Positions 41,939 to 49,508 of a stretch of DNA of 64,000 nt are shown one piece after another (the stretch's first letter is position 1; each line of letters opens with the position of its first letter). The translations under genes were made by a program, and so were the position numbers. The DNA lies in assembly GCF_024397915.1 (NCBI RefSeq), contig NZ_CP073347.1, positions 4,092,001 through 4,156,000 of the forward strand, given 5' to 3'. Under the pieces are notes generated by a model. That model was not told the origin of the DNA. It saw nothing but the letters and a program-made list of their open reading frames with translations, and did not search any database. This stretch comes from Marinobacterium rhizophilum (GTDB taxonomy: Bacteria > Pseudomonadota > Gammaproteobacteria > Pseudomonadales > Balneatricaceae).

Positions 41939-42632
41939 CAGCCTGTTGGACTTAACACTGATCTACTGCGGGAAAGTCGGCTTTGGTCATTTTCCGTACT
42001 CTTTATTGTCAAATAGAACCACTATTCTCCTCAAAAGAGCTCAAAAACTGCCTCAAAACGGACTTTCCCTCGCTACGACCGGCCAAGCCCGACAGGCTGC
42101 TAGCTTCCCTTCGCGTATTTTCGAGTCAGGCCCCGCCCGCGCTGCGGGCTTCTCGATGATCGAGGTGCTGATTACCCTGCTGGTATTTTCGATTGGCTTG
42201 CTGGGGCTTGGCGCCATGTATGCCCAGAGCCTGTCAATCAGCCACAACACCTACCTGCGCTCGCTGGCATCGATTCAGGCGGCCGATATGGATGAGCGTA
42301 TTCGCGCCAACCCCTGGGCGGCGGCGGATGCCTATGTTCTGGACGGCACTCAGTGTGTTGGGCTGGGTTCCGGTGCGGCCTCGGTGGCGGTACCGGCGGC
42401 GGTGCAGGATTGCGGCACTGCCAGCTGTGCCGCATCCCAGGTCGTGAACTGGGATCTGTCGCAGTGGTGCAGTGCCAATATTGACCTGTTCGGCGGCCTC
42501 TTTGTCTCGGCTGCGATCAGCAGTACGGGGGGCGACTACCAGGTGGACCTGAACTGGCAGGAGCGCGTGTCCGGATCGAACAACCAGCGCAGTATCGACA
42601 GCCGCGGTTTCAGTTACCGCCTGACCCCATGA
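41928..42632 (+). CDS. pilV: Type IV minor pilin PilV with in-frame insertion in its leader
   Basis: 234 residues from a GTG at 41928 (GGAGG at 41921-41925; another GTG follows at 41931). The pilin helix begins GFSMIEVLITLLVFSIGLLGLG, normal for PilV. But the leader before it is about 74 residues, owing to a 165-bp, 55-codon insertion (41939-42103) flanked by CTAG. Without it the leader would be about 20 residues. Whether PilD still cleaves the lengthened leader, or translation starts downstream, is unclear. The globular domain shows CGTASCAASQVVNWDLSQWC. It overlaps the pilW gene by a few bases. Confidence 0.82.
   Translation: MVPSSLLDLTLIYCGKVGFGHFPYSLLSNRTTILLKRAQKLPQNGLSLATTGQARQAASFPSRIFESGPARAAGFSMIEVLITLLVFSIGLLGLGAMYAQSLSISHNTYLRSLASIQAADMDERIRANPWAAADAYVLDGTQCVGLGSGAASVAVPAAVQDCGTASCAASQVVNWDLSQWCSANIDLFGGLFVSAAISSTGGDYQVDLNWQERVSGSNNQRSIDSRGFSYRLTP
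41935..42103. mobile_element. MITE-like insertion with long terminal inverted repeats and CTAG duplication
   Basis: The left end CTAGCAGCCTGTTGGACTT (41935 onward) is matched by the inverted right end; the reverse complement of the right end reads CTAGCAGCCTGTCGGGCTT, and similarity (including GGGAAAGTC) extends to about 50 bases. CTAG at both ends (41935-41938 and 42100-42103) looks like a 4-bp target duplication. No transposase is encoded, so it is a nonautonomous element or an IS remnant. It has no in-frame stop in the pilV frame. Confidence 0.82.
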
Positions 42633-42652
42633 TCCACAGGGAGCACCCGCAA

Positions 42653-43690
42653 ATGCGAGCCAGACAAGGTGGCATGTCGCTGATCGAACTGATGGTATCG
42701 CTGCTGATTGGCCTGGTGCTGGTCCTGGGGGTGGTGCAGGCACTGATGATGAGTCGTTCGGCGCTGGTGAGCCAGGCCAGCATGGCGGCCATATCCGAGA
42801 ATGCCCGGGTGTCCTTCGAACTGATGCGTCGGGAGCTGCGCCTGACCGGTCTCAATGCCACTTCGACCAGCTGGCTCAGTTTTTCCCAGATGGACGATAG
42901 CGATCATGCCAACGCCTGGGTGCTGAGTGCAGAAGGCGATGGTGCCACGGTGGAATACTGGGTCAATGCGGACAACGAACTGGTCTATCGCCGCGACAGT
43001 GCAACGCCCCAGGCGCTGGTGGACGGCATTGCCGGCATGGATGTGGCCTTCGGTGTTGGCGATCCGAGCGACGGCAGCCTGCAGTACATGGACCAGAGCG
43101 GCATCGCCAGCCTGGCCCAGGACAATATCTGGGCGCTGCGAATCGAGTTGGCGCTCAATGATCCGCAGGATAATGGCTCCGAGCTGCACTTTGGCGAGCG
43201 CAGTATCAGCTCCACCATCGCACTGCGCAACCCGCTGCTCAACGCCGTGGCGGGCATTACCACGGCGCCTGCTGCCGGCAGCGACGATGACGATGATTCC
43301 GGCGATGGCGACAACGGCGCAGATGACGGCGGCGACACTGGAGGTGATACCGGGGGCGACGGGGATGGCGGTGCTACGGATCCGGGTGACGATGGCGACC
43401 CGGATGACGGCGGTGGCGATCCGGATCCTGTGGCCAGCTGTTCGGTGTCGATAAGCGGGTCTGTTTTCCACAAGCATGCGTCCATCAACATGACGGTCGG
43501 TGGTTTGTCCTCAGGATCCTGTAGCAATAGCGGGGCAAATAAAAATCCAACCTACTCGTGCAGTGGCGGTGCCTACGAGGAGGGGGCTTATATCGTACTC
43601 ACGGCACAACAGGGCAATACCGTAACAGCATCTTTCACGCTTGATTGCGCGGGCGCGTCATCGGTAACGATTGAGAACAAGGACTTGTAA
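42653..43690 (+). CDS. pilW: Type IV minor pilin PilW with Asp/Gly-rich linker and extra C-terminal domain
   Basis: 345 residues from the ATG at 42653, preceded by AGGGAG; an in-frame ATG at 42629 overlapping the pilV stop would add eight residues. Prepilin motif: GG followed by MSLIELMVSLLIGLVLVLG, typical of PilW. After a normal PilW domain there is a strongly acidic linker of about 50 residues (about 206-255), almost only Asp and Gly, then an 80-residue Cys-containing domain (SCSVSISGSVFHKHASI) that is absent from usual PilW. The linker may bind calcium. Confidence 0.83.
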   Translation: MRARQGGMSLIELMVSLLIGLVLVLGVVQALMMSRSALVSQASMAAISENARVSFELMRRELRLTGLNATSTSWLSFSQMDDSDHANAWVLSAEGDGATVEYWVNADNELVYRRDSATPQALVDGIAGMDVAFGVGDPSDGSLQYMDQSGIASLAQDNIWALRIELALNDPQDNGSELHFGERSISSTIALRNPLLNAVAGITTAPAAGSDDDDDSGDGDNGADDGGDTGGDTGGDGDGGATDPGDDGDPDDGGGDPDPVASCSVSISGSVFHKHASINMTVGGLSSGSCSNSGANKNPTYSCSGGAYEEGAYIVLTAQQGNTVTASFTLDCAGASSVTIENKDL

Positions 43691-43699
43691 GGCAACAAT

Positions 43700-44089
43700 A
43701 TGCAGCAAGGCAACAACAGAAAAAACGGCTTTACCCTGATCGAAGTCATGATCGTGGTGGTGATCGTTGGCATTATCGCGTCCTTCGCGGTGCCTTCCTA
43801 TGTACGTTACGTGCGGGACTCCAAGCGCAGTGAAGGCCAGGTGGCATTGATGAGCCTGTCGACGCAACTTGAGCGCTGTTTTACCGAAGGTTTCTCCTAT
43901 GTCGGCGCGTCTTGTCCAACGGCTTCCGTTGACAGCCAGAGTGGCTATTACAGCCTGAGCATTTCTGCCGCAGCGACCAGTTATACGCTGACCGCAGAGC
44001 CCAATTTCCAGGATAGCCAGTGCGGCGACCTTACCCTTACTCACACCGGCAGCCGGGGGTCCAGTGCAGGGAATGCTTGCTGGAAATAA
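43700..44089 (+). CDS. pilE: Type IV minor pilin PilE
   Basis: 129 residues. Prepilin signal: MQQGNNRKNG, then FTLIEVMIVVVIVGIIASFA, with Gly before the cleavage site and Glu at +5. The rest resembles minor pilin PilE of Pseudomonas-type systems (YVRYVRDSKRSEGQVALM, then paired C residues in ERCFTEGFSYVGASC and CGDL...ACWK). Here it lies between pilW and pilX, not at the operon end. Confidence 0.88.
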   Translation: MQQGNNRKNGFTLIEVMIVVVIVGIIASFAVPSYVRYVRDSKRSEGQVALMSLSTQLERCFTEGFSYVGASCPTASVDSQSGYYSLSISAAATSYTLTAEPNFQDSQCGDLTLTHTGSRGSSAGNACWK

Positions 44090-44119
44090 CTCGCTGCCCA
44101 TTATCACAGGATGTGGCGA

Positions 44120-45289
44120 ATGAAATACAACTCCAGCCCAGGCCCCTTGCGCGAACAGGGTTCTGCCTTGATCGTTGGCATGGTCATCATGATCGTGATG
44201 GCGATCGCGGGCCTTTCGATGATGAACACGACCCTGCTGGACGAGCGCAAGAGCAGCAACTCCAGGGCACAGCTACAGGCTTTCCTGGCGGCGGAGGCCG
44301 GTGCCAGCAAGGCGCAGGACTACCTCGTCTCGAACTGGAGCAGTTACAGCTGTGTCGTGAACGGGGCCTTGCCGGGCATGTCCGCGGTGGCCTACGGCAG
44401 CGCCAGCTATACCGTCACCGCTGTGGTGTGCGGCACCGATGAGGTAACCTTCAGAAGCAGCGGGCTTCAGCAGGAAACGGGCGCGTCGCGGGACATCGAG
44501 TTCGTGCTGCAAAACGAGGCATTGCGCGGTGGTGGCCTCGGCGGCACGATTAATTTCGTCGGTAATGTGGTGACCTTCGATACTCCCAGCTCCAACGCCT
44601 TCCAGGTTGATGGTAACGGGGGACCTGCGATCACCGCCTCCACCGACAGCTATCGCGATGGCATTCTGGGAGCCATCCCGTCGGACCGGATTGACAACTA
44701 CATCGGCGGCGTGGAAACGGCTGACTTTCCCGAAACCTGGAGCACTGCACCGGGCCTGCAGGCGCTGGTGGAGGCTATCGAGACTAGCCCCGATGCGCGG
44801 GTTTACAACGCCGAAGGGGATGTGAATACCGGGGATCTGGGCTCCAGTAGCGATATGAAAATAACGGTGGTCAAGGACGACCTGGCGCTCAAGGGCAGCG
44901 AGACCGGCGCCGGTGTCATGGTGGTGTATGGCGACCTGTCCTACCAGGGTACGCCAAGCTGGGATGGTCTGATTATTGTACTGGGAGGTACCTTCGCCGT
45001 GGGTGGTGGTGGTAACGGCGGCCTGGCGGGTTCCCTGTTTATTGCCGATGTCGATACCAGCCAGGCGACCTGGACGTTTTCGGGCAATGACCTGGCCTTT
45101 GACACCAATGGCGGCGGTACCTCGGACTATGTCTATGATTGCGACAAGCTGTCCGATGCCCGGGAGCTCTTGAATGCCACCGGCCAGACCCTGTGGGACA
45201 TGGATGCCGGGGATTGCAGCAGTCCCGGCACGGGTAGCCGTTCAGGCGGCGTGGTGCTGACGCAGTGGCGGGAACTGATTGCCCGCTAA
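44120..45289 (+). CDS. pilX: PilX-type minor pilin with long C-terminal extension
   Basis: 389 residues from the ATG at 44120, with AGGA nine bases upstream; a nearer ATG at 44111 touches the ribosome site. PilX signature: EQGSALIVGMVIMIVMAIAG, lacking Glu at +5 as in PilX (pseudopilin GspK-like), then TTLLDERKSSNSRAQLQAF. PilX of Pseudomonas has under 200 residues; here the extra 200 residues look like a beta-rich surface domain (VVYGDLSYQGTPSWDGLII, then GGGGNGGLAGSLFIADV). It could present a tip or adhesion function. pilY1 does not follow. Confidence 0.82.
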   Translation: MKYNSSPGPLREQGSALIVGMVIMIVMAIAGLSMMNTTLLDERKSSNSRAQLQAFLAAEAGASKAQDYLVSNWSSYSCVVNGALPGMSAVAYGSASYTVTAVVCGTDEVTFRSSGLQQETGASRDIEFVLQNEALRGGGLGGTINFVGNVVTFDTPSSNAFQVDGNGGPAITASTDSYRDGILGAIPSDRIDNYIGGVETADFPETWSTAPGLQALVEAIETSPDARVYNAEGDVNTGDLGSSSDMKITVVKDDLALKGSETGAGVMVVYGDLSYQGTPSWDGLIIVLGGTFAVGGGGNGGLAGSLFIADVDTSQATWTFSGNDLAFDTNGGGTSDYVYDCDKLSDARELLNATGQTLWDMDAGDCSSPGTGSRSGGVVLTQWRELIAR

Positions 45290-45363
45290 TCCAACGGTTG
45301 GCGCTGCTGTCTCTATACTTAGTTCACGGCGCTGATGATGAATTCGCTAGCGGGGTGACAGCA

Positions 45364-45564
45364 ATGGTTCAGGAAGATGCACGGCAACGGCTGCTGGAGG
45401 CCGCCACAGGTTACTTTGGCAGCAGGCAGGAAGCTCAGGCGTGGCTCAACAGCCCGCATATGGGACTGGAGGGCATGACGCCGCAGCAGATGCTGGACTC
45501 GGGCCCGGCGCTTGAACAGATTATGGATCTGGTGCATCAGCTGGAGCAGGGTGATGCGCCCTGA
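45364..45564 (+). CDS. MbcA/ParS/Xre-type (DUF2384) domain protein, orphan
   Basis: 66 residues from the ATG at 45364 (an upstream frame overlaps pilX). It has the antitoxin toxin-binding pattern: FGSRQEAQAWLNSPHMGLEG, followed by MTPQQMLDSGPALEQIMDLV. Such domains occur in antitoxins that bind RES-type toxins, usually with an N-terminal DNA-binding part. That part and any toxin gene are missing here, so it may be a solitary remnant or a differently used domain. Confidence 0.65.
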   Translation: MVQEDARQRLLEAATGYFGSRQEAQAWLNSPHMGLEGMTPQQMLDSGPALEQIMDLVHQLEQGDAP

Positions 45565-45831
45565 TGTTGTTTTACGGTTGCAGAGAATAACAGCACAGGT
45601 CTTGCCGGCAGTGCTTTTCAGGCGTCAAAGATGTCGCGGGGCCTGTGTTGGATGTGCTGTAAATATTTGTTTGTAAATCATTTTTTATAATGACGTTAGC
45701 GCTGGTTTCGAGCGGTTTTGCGGGCTTTTGCTATGTTGGTACTCACCATAGAGCAAGGGAATATGCCCAATGAAGACGCCCCGGATGCCACCCGATGAAG
45801 TCCAGCGTCTTGAAACGCTGCGGGAACTCTG

Positions 45832-46131
45832 GGCTTCTTTATTGAAATCCTGTCGCTGGGGGTGATCACCATTCCGCTGATGGCACCCATGCTGTTCGGG
45901 TTTGGTTTCGACAAGGTGTGGTTCGGCGTCATTCTAATTATCTTTGTTGAAATGGCCCTGATTACGTCGCCGGTGGGGCTGAACCTTTATATCGTTCAGG
46001 CCGTATGACGTGCCGAACCATTCAGTGATGTGGTGCTGGGCACCCTGCCTTAGTTCGTTGCGATGCTGTTGCTGGCATTGCTGCTTATTGCCTTCCCGGA
46101 TATTGCCCTGTCGCTACCCAGCTCTATTTGA
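45832..46131 (+). pseudogene. TRAP transporter large permease (DctM) C-terminal remnant
   Basis: The frame from 45832 reads GFFIEILSLGVITIPLMAPM, then GFDKVWFGVILIIFVEMALI, then TSPVGLNLYIVQAV, the well-conserved C-terminal part of DctM. It has two in-frame stops (TGA 46006-46008, TAG 46051-46053) before the natural end at 46131. The upstream two thirds of the gene and the DctP and DctQ genes are missing. Followed closely by DUF2848 and amidase remnants, indicating decay of a whole operon. Confidence 0.85.
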
Positions 46132-46145
46132 ACCAGGAGTCCCCC

Positions 46146-46828
46146 ATGTTGACGCTTAATATTGACGGCCGAAATCACAGCATTGCCATCCGCTCCCTGG
46201 CGATTGCCGGTTGGGCTGGCAGTGACCAGGCCCACGTGCAGGAACATATTGAAGAGCTGGCTGCTCTGGCTGTGGCGCCGCCATCCGCGACGCCCCTGTT
46301 CTACCGTTGCGATCCGACCCAGCTGGTGCAGACATAAGGTCTCCAGGTGCCAGGGGCAGCAGTTCCGGCGAAGCCGAAGTCTGCCTGATCGTTGATGAAC
46401 AACGTCGTCTCTGGATCAGTCTCACGTCTGACCATACCGACCGTGAACTGGAAAGCTACAGCGTGGCGTTCTCAAAACAGCTTTGCATCAAGCCCCTGGC
46501 CCACCAGGCCTGGCGCTATGAAGATGTGGCCGGGCACTGGGATCAGCTGATTCTGCGCAGCGAAACCGAGGAAAACGGCCAGCAGGTGGAGTACCAGCAG
46601 GGTACTCTGGCCGAGCTGCTGGATATTCCAACCCTGCTGGCCCGCCTGCCGGCGGATTTGCAGGATGAGCAGGGTATCCTGCCCGGTACCGCCCTGCTGT
46701 GTGGCACTGTGCCGGCCATTGGCGGTATCCGTCCAAGCGGTTCATTCTCCATGAGCCTGGTCGATCCGGTGCTGGGATGCACGCTCAGCCACCACTACCA
46801 GACCCGGTCGCTGCCCGTCGTCAAGTAA
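46146..46828 (+). pseudogene. DUF2848 family gene with frameshift
   Basis: The first frame (46146-46336) reads SLAIAGWAGSDQAHVQEHIE and continues to LVQT before a stop. The homology continues in another frame (about 46340-46828): SSGEAEVCLIVDEQRRLWIS, SDHTDRELESYSVAFSKQLC and HWDQLILRSE. Joined together they make a complete DUF2848 protein, a family commonly placed next to amidases. A frameshift near 46330-46345 inactivates it. Confidence 0.82.
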
Positions 46829-46837
46829 GGTATTGTC

Positions 46838-47535
46838 ATGAGCCAGAACCATGCTGCCGCCTTTTGGCGACGCCCTCCTGTGCAGCGGCGTATGGCCGAC
46901 GCCGAAGCCGCCTTCCAGCGGGGCGATTCTTTGCCCACCGAACTGCTTGCTGCGCTGAACGAGCGTGTCGAGCAGATACCGGATATCGTCTCCAGCACCT
47001 ATGTGTGCGTGGGCAATCCTGCGGTTTCGTCGACGCCACCCGAGCAGCAGGGTGCCCTGGCCGGTATCCCCCTGAGCATCAAGGATCTGTTCGACAGCTG
47101 GAGCAGCAGGCCGAGCTGTACGATCCCTTTGTACGCGAACGCCTGAGTGCGGGTGTTGAGGTGCCGGCCTGGGCCTACCTGCAGCGGCTCGCACCCCGCG
47201 AGCAGCTGTAGCAGTGCTTCGCTGATGAGTGCCAGGGGCTGGATGCGGTCTTCCTGCCGACGGTGCCCATTCTGCCGCCGAGCATTGCAGCCCTCAGCAT
47301 GGACAGTAGTGTCTTCCATACCGCCAACCGGATGGCATTGCGCAATACCAACGTCTTCAACTATCTCGACAGCTGTGCCGTTTCCGTTCCGTTCAAGACC
47401 CTGGAGATGGCGCTGCCCATCGGGCTTATGCTGGTAACCCCCCAGGGGACCGACAGCCGGGCGCTGCAGCATGCCGCCATGCTGGAAGCCTTCTGCAGCC
47501 GATACAGCGAAGCCTGTGACGCGGCGAAGGGCTGA
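46838..47535 (+). pseudogene. Amidase-signature gene, internally deleted and disrupted
   Basis: The N-terminal part (ALAGIPLSIKDLFD, the amidase entry motif with the catalytic Lys region) is intact to about 47098. Then the frame jumps to a C-terminal part (LEQQAELYDPFVRERLSAGV) by a deletion that removes the catalytic Ser core. A stop at 47209-47211 interrupts it, and the C terminus resumes CFADECQGLDAVFLPTVPILP through 47535. So it is a broken amidase, with no possible activity. Confidence 0.85.
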
Positions 47536-47626
47536 GGGGCTGTTGGCACACGCCTGATTGGCCCGTTAGATGCCGTGCGGGCGCAAAAGCGTTATGCTTG
47601 GCGCCCGACAAGCTGGTGACTGCTGG

Positions 47627-47926
47627 ATGACCATAGAGCTGATCAATCTGCCTGAACAAGGAAGTGACGTGACCTGCGCCAGCTGCGCCGCGCGCTGCTG
47701 CCGCCTGACCGTCATGCTGCTGACCGATACCGGAGTGCCCGAGCGCTTTATCGAGTACGACGACTGGGGCGGCGAGACCATGGCGCAGGGGGATGATGGC
47801 TGGTGCCTGGCGGTGGATCGTAACACCATGCTGTGCACCATCTACGAAAACCGGCCACTGATCTGCCGCGAGTTCGAGATGGGCGCCGACGAGTGCCTGA
47901 CCGAGCGGGCTGCGCCGCAGTATTAG
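47627..47926 (+). CDS. YkgJ-type cysteine cluster protein
   Basis: 99 residues from the ATG at 47627; upstream in-frame codons give no better start. The Cys pattern CASCAARCCRL, then WCLAVDRNTMLCTIYENRPLIC and EC near the end, is that of the YkgJ/zinc- or iron-cluster-binding family (CxxCxxxCC ... C ... C). These proteins bind Fe-S or Zn; their role is not known. It is followed by a bidirectional terminator shared with secB. Confidence 0.82.
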   Translation: MTIELINLPEQGSDVTCASCAARCCRLTVMLLTDTGVPERFIEYDDWGGETMAQGDDGWCLAVDRNTMLCTIYENRPLICREFEMGADECLTERAAPQY

Positions 47927-47965
47927 CAGCCGAAGTGTCCGGGAAAAATTAAGCAGAGCTGCATG

Positions 47966-48004
47966 AAAAAGGGACTGACGCCTTGAGCGTCAGTCCCTTT
48001 TTTT
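47966..48004. terminator. Bidirectional terminator between ykgJ-type gene and secB
   Basis: AAAAAGGGACTGACGC and GCGTCAGTCCCTTTTTTT are perfect complements around a 5-base loop, with T-runs on both strands. It ends two convergent transcripts. Confidence 0.93.
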
Positions 48005-48021
48005 ACCGCTGCGAAAGAGGC

Positions 48022-48513
48022 TTAGTGCGCCTGGGTTTCGCCTTCGGCGGCCTGGGCGGCTTTCTGCTGCATCTGCTGTGCGTACAGCGCATCGAAGTTG
48101 ACCGGTGCCAGCATCAGGGCCGGGAAGCTGGCTTTGGTGGCCAGGCTGTCAACGGATTCGCGGGCGTAGGGGAACAGGATGTTGGGGCAGAAGGCACCCA
48201 GGGTGTGGTTCAGTTCGGCTTCGGCCAGACCTGCGATCTGGAAGATGCCGGCCTGCTGGATTTCGATCAGGAAGGCGTTGTTGCCGTCGTTCTTGGCCGT
48301 CACGGTCAGGGTCAGGATCACTTCATAGTGATTCTCGCCCAGGGTGCGGGTGCGGGTGTTCAGGTCCAGGTTGATCTCAGGCTTCCACGCCGAGGTGAAG
48401 ATGGCCGGTGTGCCCGGGGCTTCCAGAGAGACATCTTTCAGGTAGATCCGCTGTACTGAAAACTGCGGTCCTGTTGCTTGCTGTGCGCCGTTCTGTGCGT
48501 TTTCTTCAGCCAT
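48022..48513 (-). CDS. secB: Protein-export chaperone SecB
   Basis: 163 residues. SecB holds precursors unfolded and delivers them to SecA. Family segments: FSVQRIYLKDVSLEAPGTPA, WKPEINLDLNTRTRTLGENH, GAFCPNILFPYARESVDSLA (all given as parts). It is the last gene of the yibN-grxC-secB set, as in E. coli and Pseudomonas. Confidence 0.97.
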   Translation of the reverse strand: MAEENAQNGAQQATGPQFSVQRIYLKDVSLEAPGTPAIFTSAWKPEINLDLNTRTRTLGENHYEVILTLTVTAKNDGNNAFLIEIQQAGIFQIAGLAEAELNHTLGAFCPNILFPYARESVDSLATKASFPALMLAPVNFDALYAQQMQQKAAQAAEGETQAH

Positions 48514-48613
48514 GTTGTTTGCTCCTTCTGTAAGCGTGGGTTCACTGCCATCAAAACGGGGTCAGTGTCTTGTTGTACCCGGGCGGCAGGGAGGCAAGGC
48601 GCCGCCCGGCTGT

Positions 48614-48865
48614 TCAGGCCAGCAGTGCGTCGAGCTTGCCCTGGCGTTCCAGGGAGTAAAGATCGTCGCAACCGCCGATATGGTTTTCACCGATAAAGAT
48701 CTGCGGCACGGTGCGCTGACGGCTGCGCTGCATCATTTCGGCACGCTTGGCCGGTTCCTTGTCAACATTGATTTCCGTATAGACCGCGCCCTTGCCATCG
48801 AGCAGCATCTTGGCGCGAATGCAGAACGGGCACCAGGCGGTGGTATAGATGAGGATATCGGTCAT
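48614..48865 (-). CDS. grxC: Glutaredoxin 3 (GrxC)
   Basis: 83 residues from the ATG at 48865 (start chosen because the thioredoxin fold begins MTDILIYTTAWCPFC). The active site is CPFC, a variation of the CPYC of E. coli GrxC. Further motifs are RTVPQIFIGENHIGGCDDL, binding glutathione. It reduces disulfides with glutathione. It starts 5 bases after the yibN stop. Confidence 0.95.
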   Translation of the reverse strand: MTDILIYTTAWCPFCIRAKMLLDGKGAVYTEINVDKEPAKRAEMMQRSRQRTVPQIFIGENHIGGCDDLYSLERQGKLDALLA

Positions 48866-48870
48866 GGGGC

Positions 48871-49284
48871 TCACTTGATTATCGGCAGGTTCTGGCCTTT
48901 CCATTCGGTCATGCCGCCGCTGAGGCGGGTAACCTGTTCAAAACCGGCGGCGGTCAGTTTCTTGCTGGCGCTGCCGGCGGTCTGGCCCAGGTTGCAGACG
49001 ACGATGATCGGCCGTGACTTGTACTTGTTCAGCTCGCCGATGCGGTTGTCCAGTTCAGCAACAGGCAGGTTGATCGCATCGGTAATGTGACCGGTGGTCC
49101 ATTCTTTCTTGGCTCGGATGTCGACGACAACGGCGTCCTGCTTGTTGATCAGCATGACGGCCTCGTTGGGGGTGACAGAGGTGCCGGACTTGCGGCTTTC
49201 GTTCCAGAGCAGCATGGCCAGGGTGAGTACCCAGGCGGCGATCAGGTAAGGGTGGTTGGCAACAAATTCGAACAGGTTTTCCAT
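48871..49284 (-). CDS. yibN: Membrane-anchored rhodanese-like protein YibN
   Basis: 137 residues: an N-terminal membrane anchor (PYLIAAWVLTLAMLLW) then a rhodanese domain with the loop VVCNLGQTAGSASKKL containing the active-site Cys. The role is sulfur transfer or redox, not established. It is first in the yibN-grxC-secB operon and divergent from gpmI. Confidence 0.92.
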   Translation of the reverse strand: MENLFEFVANHPYLIAAWVLTLAMLLWNESRKSGTSVTPNEAVMLINKQDAVVVDIRAKKEWTTGHITDAINLPVAELDNRIGELNKYKSRPIIVVCNLGQTAGSASKKLTAAGFEQVTRLSGGMTEWKGQNLPIIK

Positions 49285-49340
49285 CGTGAATTCCGTTAAC
49301 TACGCCTGATTTCGCAACTGCGCGAGCCTGATATTTGCAA

Positions 49341-49370
49341 TTGCGTTGAAAATTAGCGGCTAAGTATACA
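49341..49370 (+). promoter_or_regulatory. Putative gpmI promoter
   Basis: TTGCGT (49341-49346) and TATACA (49365-49370) with an 18-base spacer form a sigma-70-like promoter on the plus strand, 140 bases upstream of gpmI. A TATACT box overlaps it on the opposite strand and could serve yibN. Based on consensus alone. Confidence 0.45.
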
Positions 49371-49508
49371 ATGCTCACTGCGGCGGCATAAGGGGAAGGA
49401 TGATGTTCGCCGCGAATGGCCGCTGGCGCTGCGTTGTGCAGTCGCAAAAAGGGCTGATTCGCAGTAAAATGGCCGCTTCGCCAACCTGATCCGGACATCA
49501 GAACTTCC

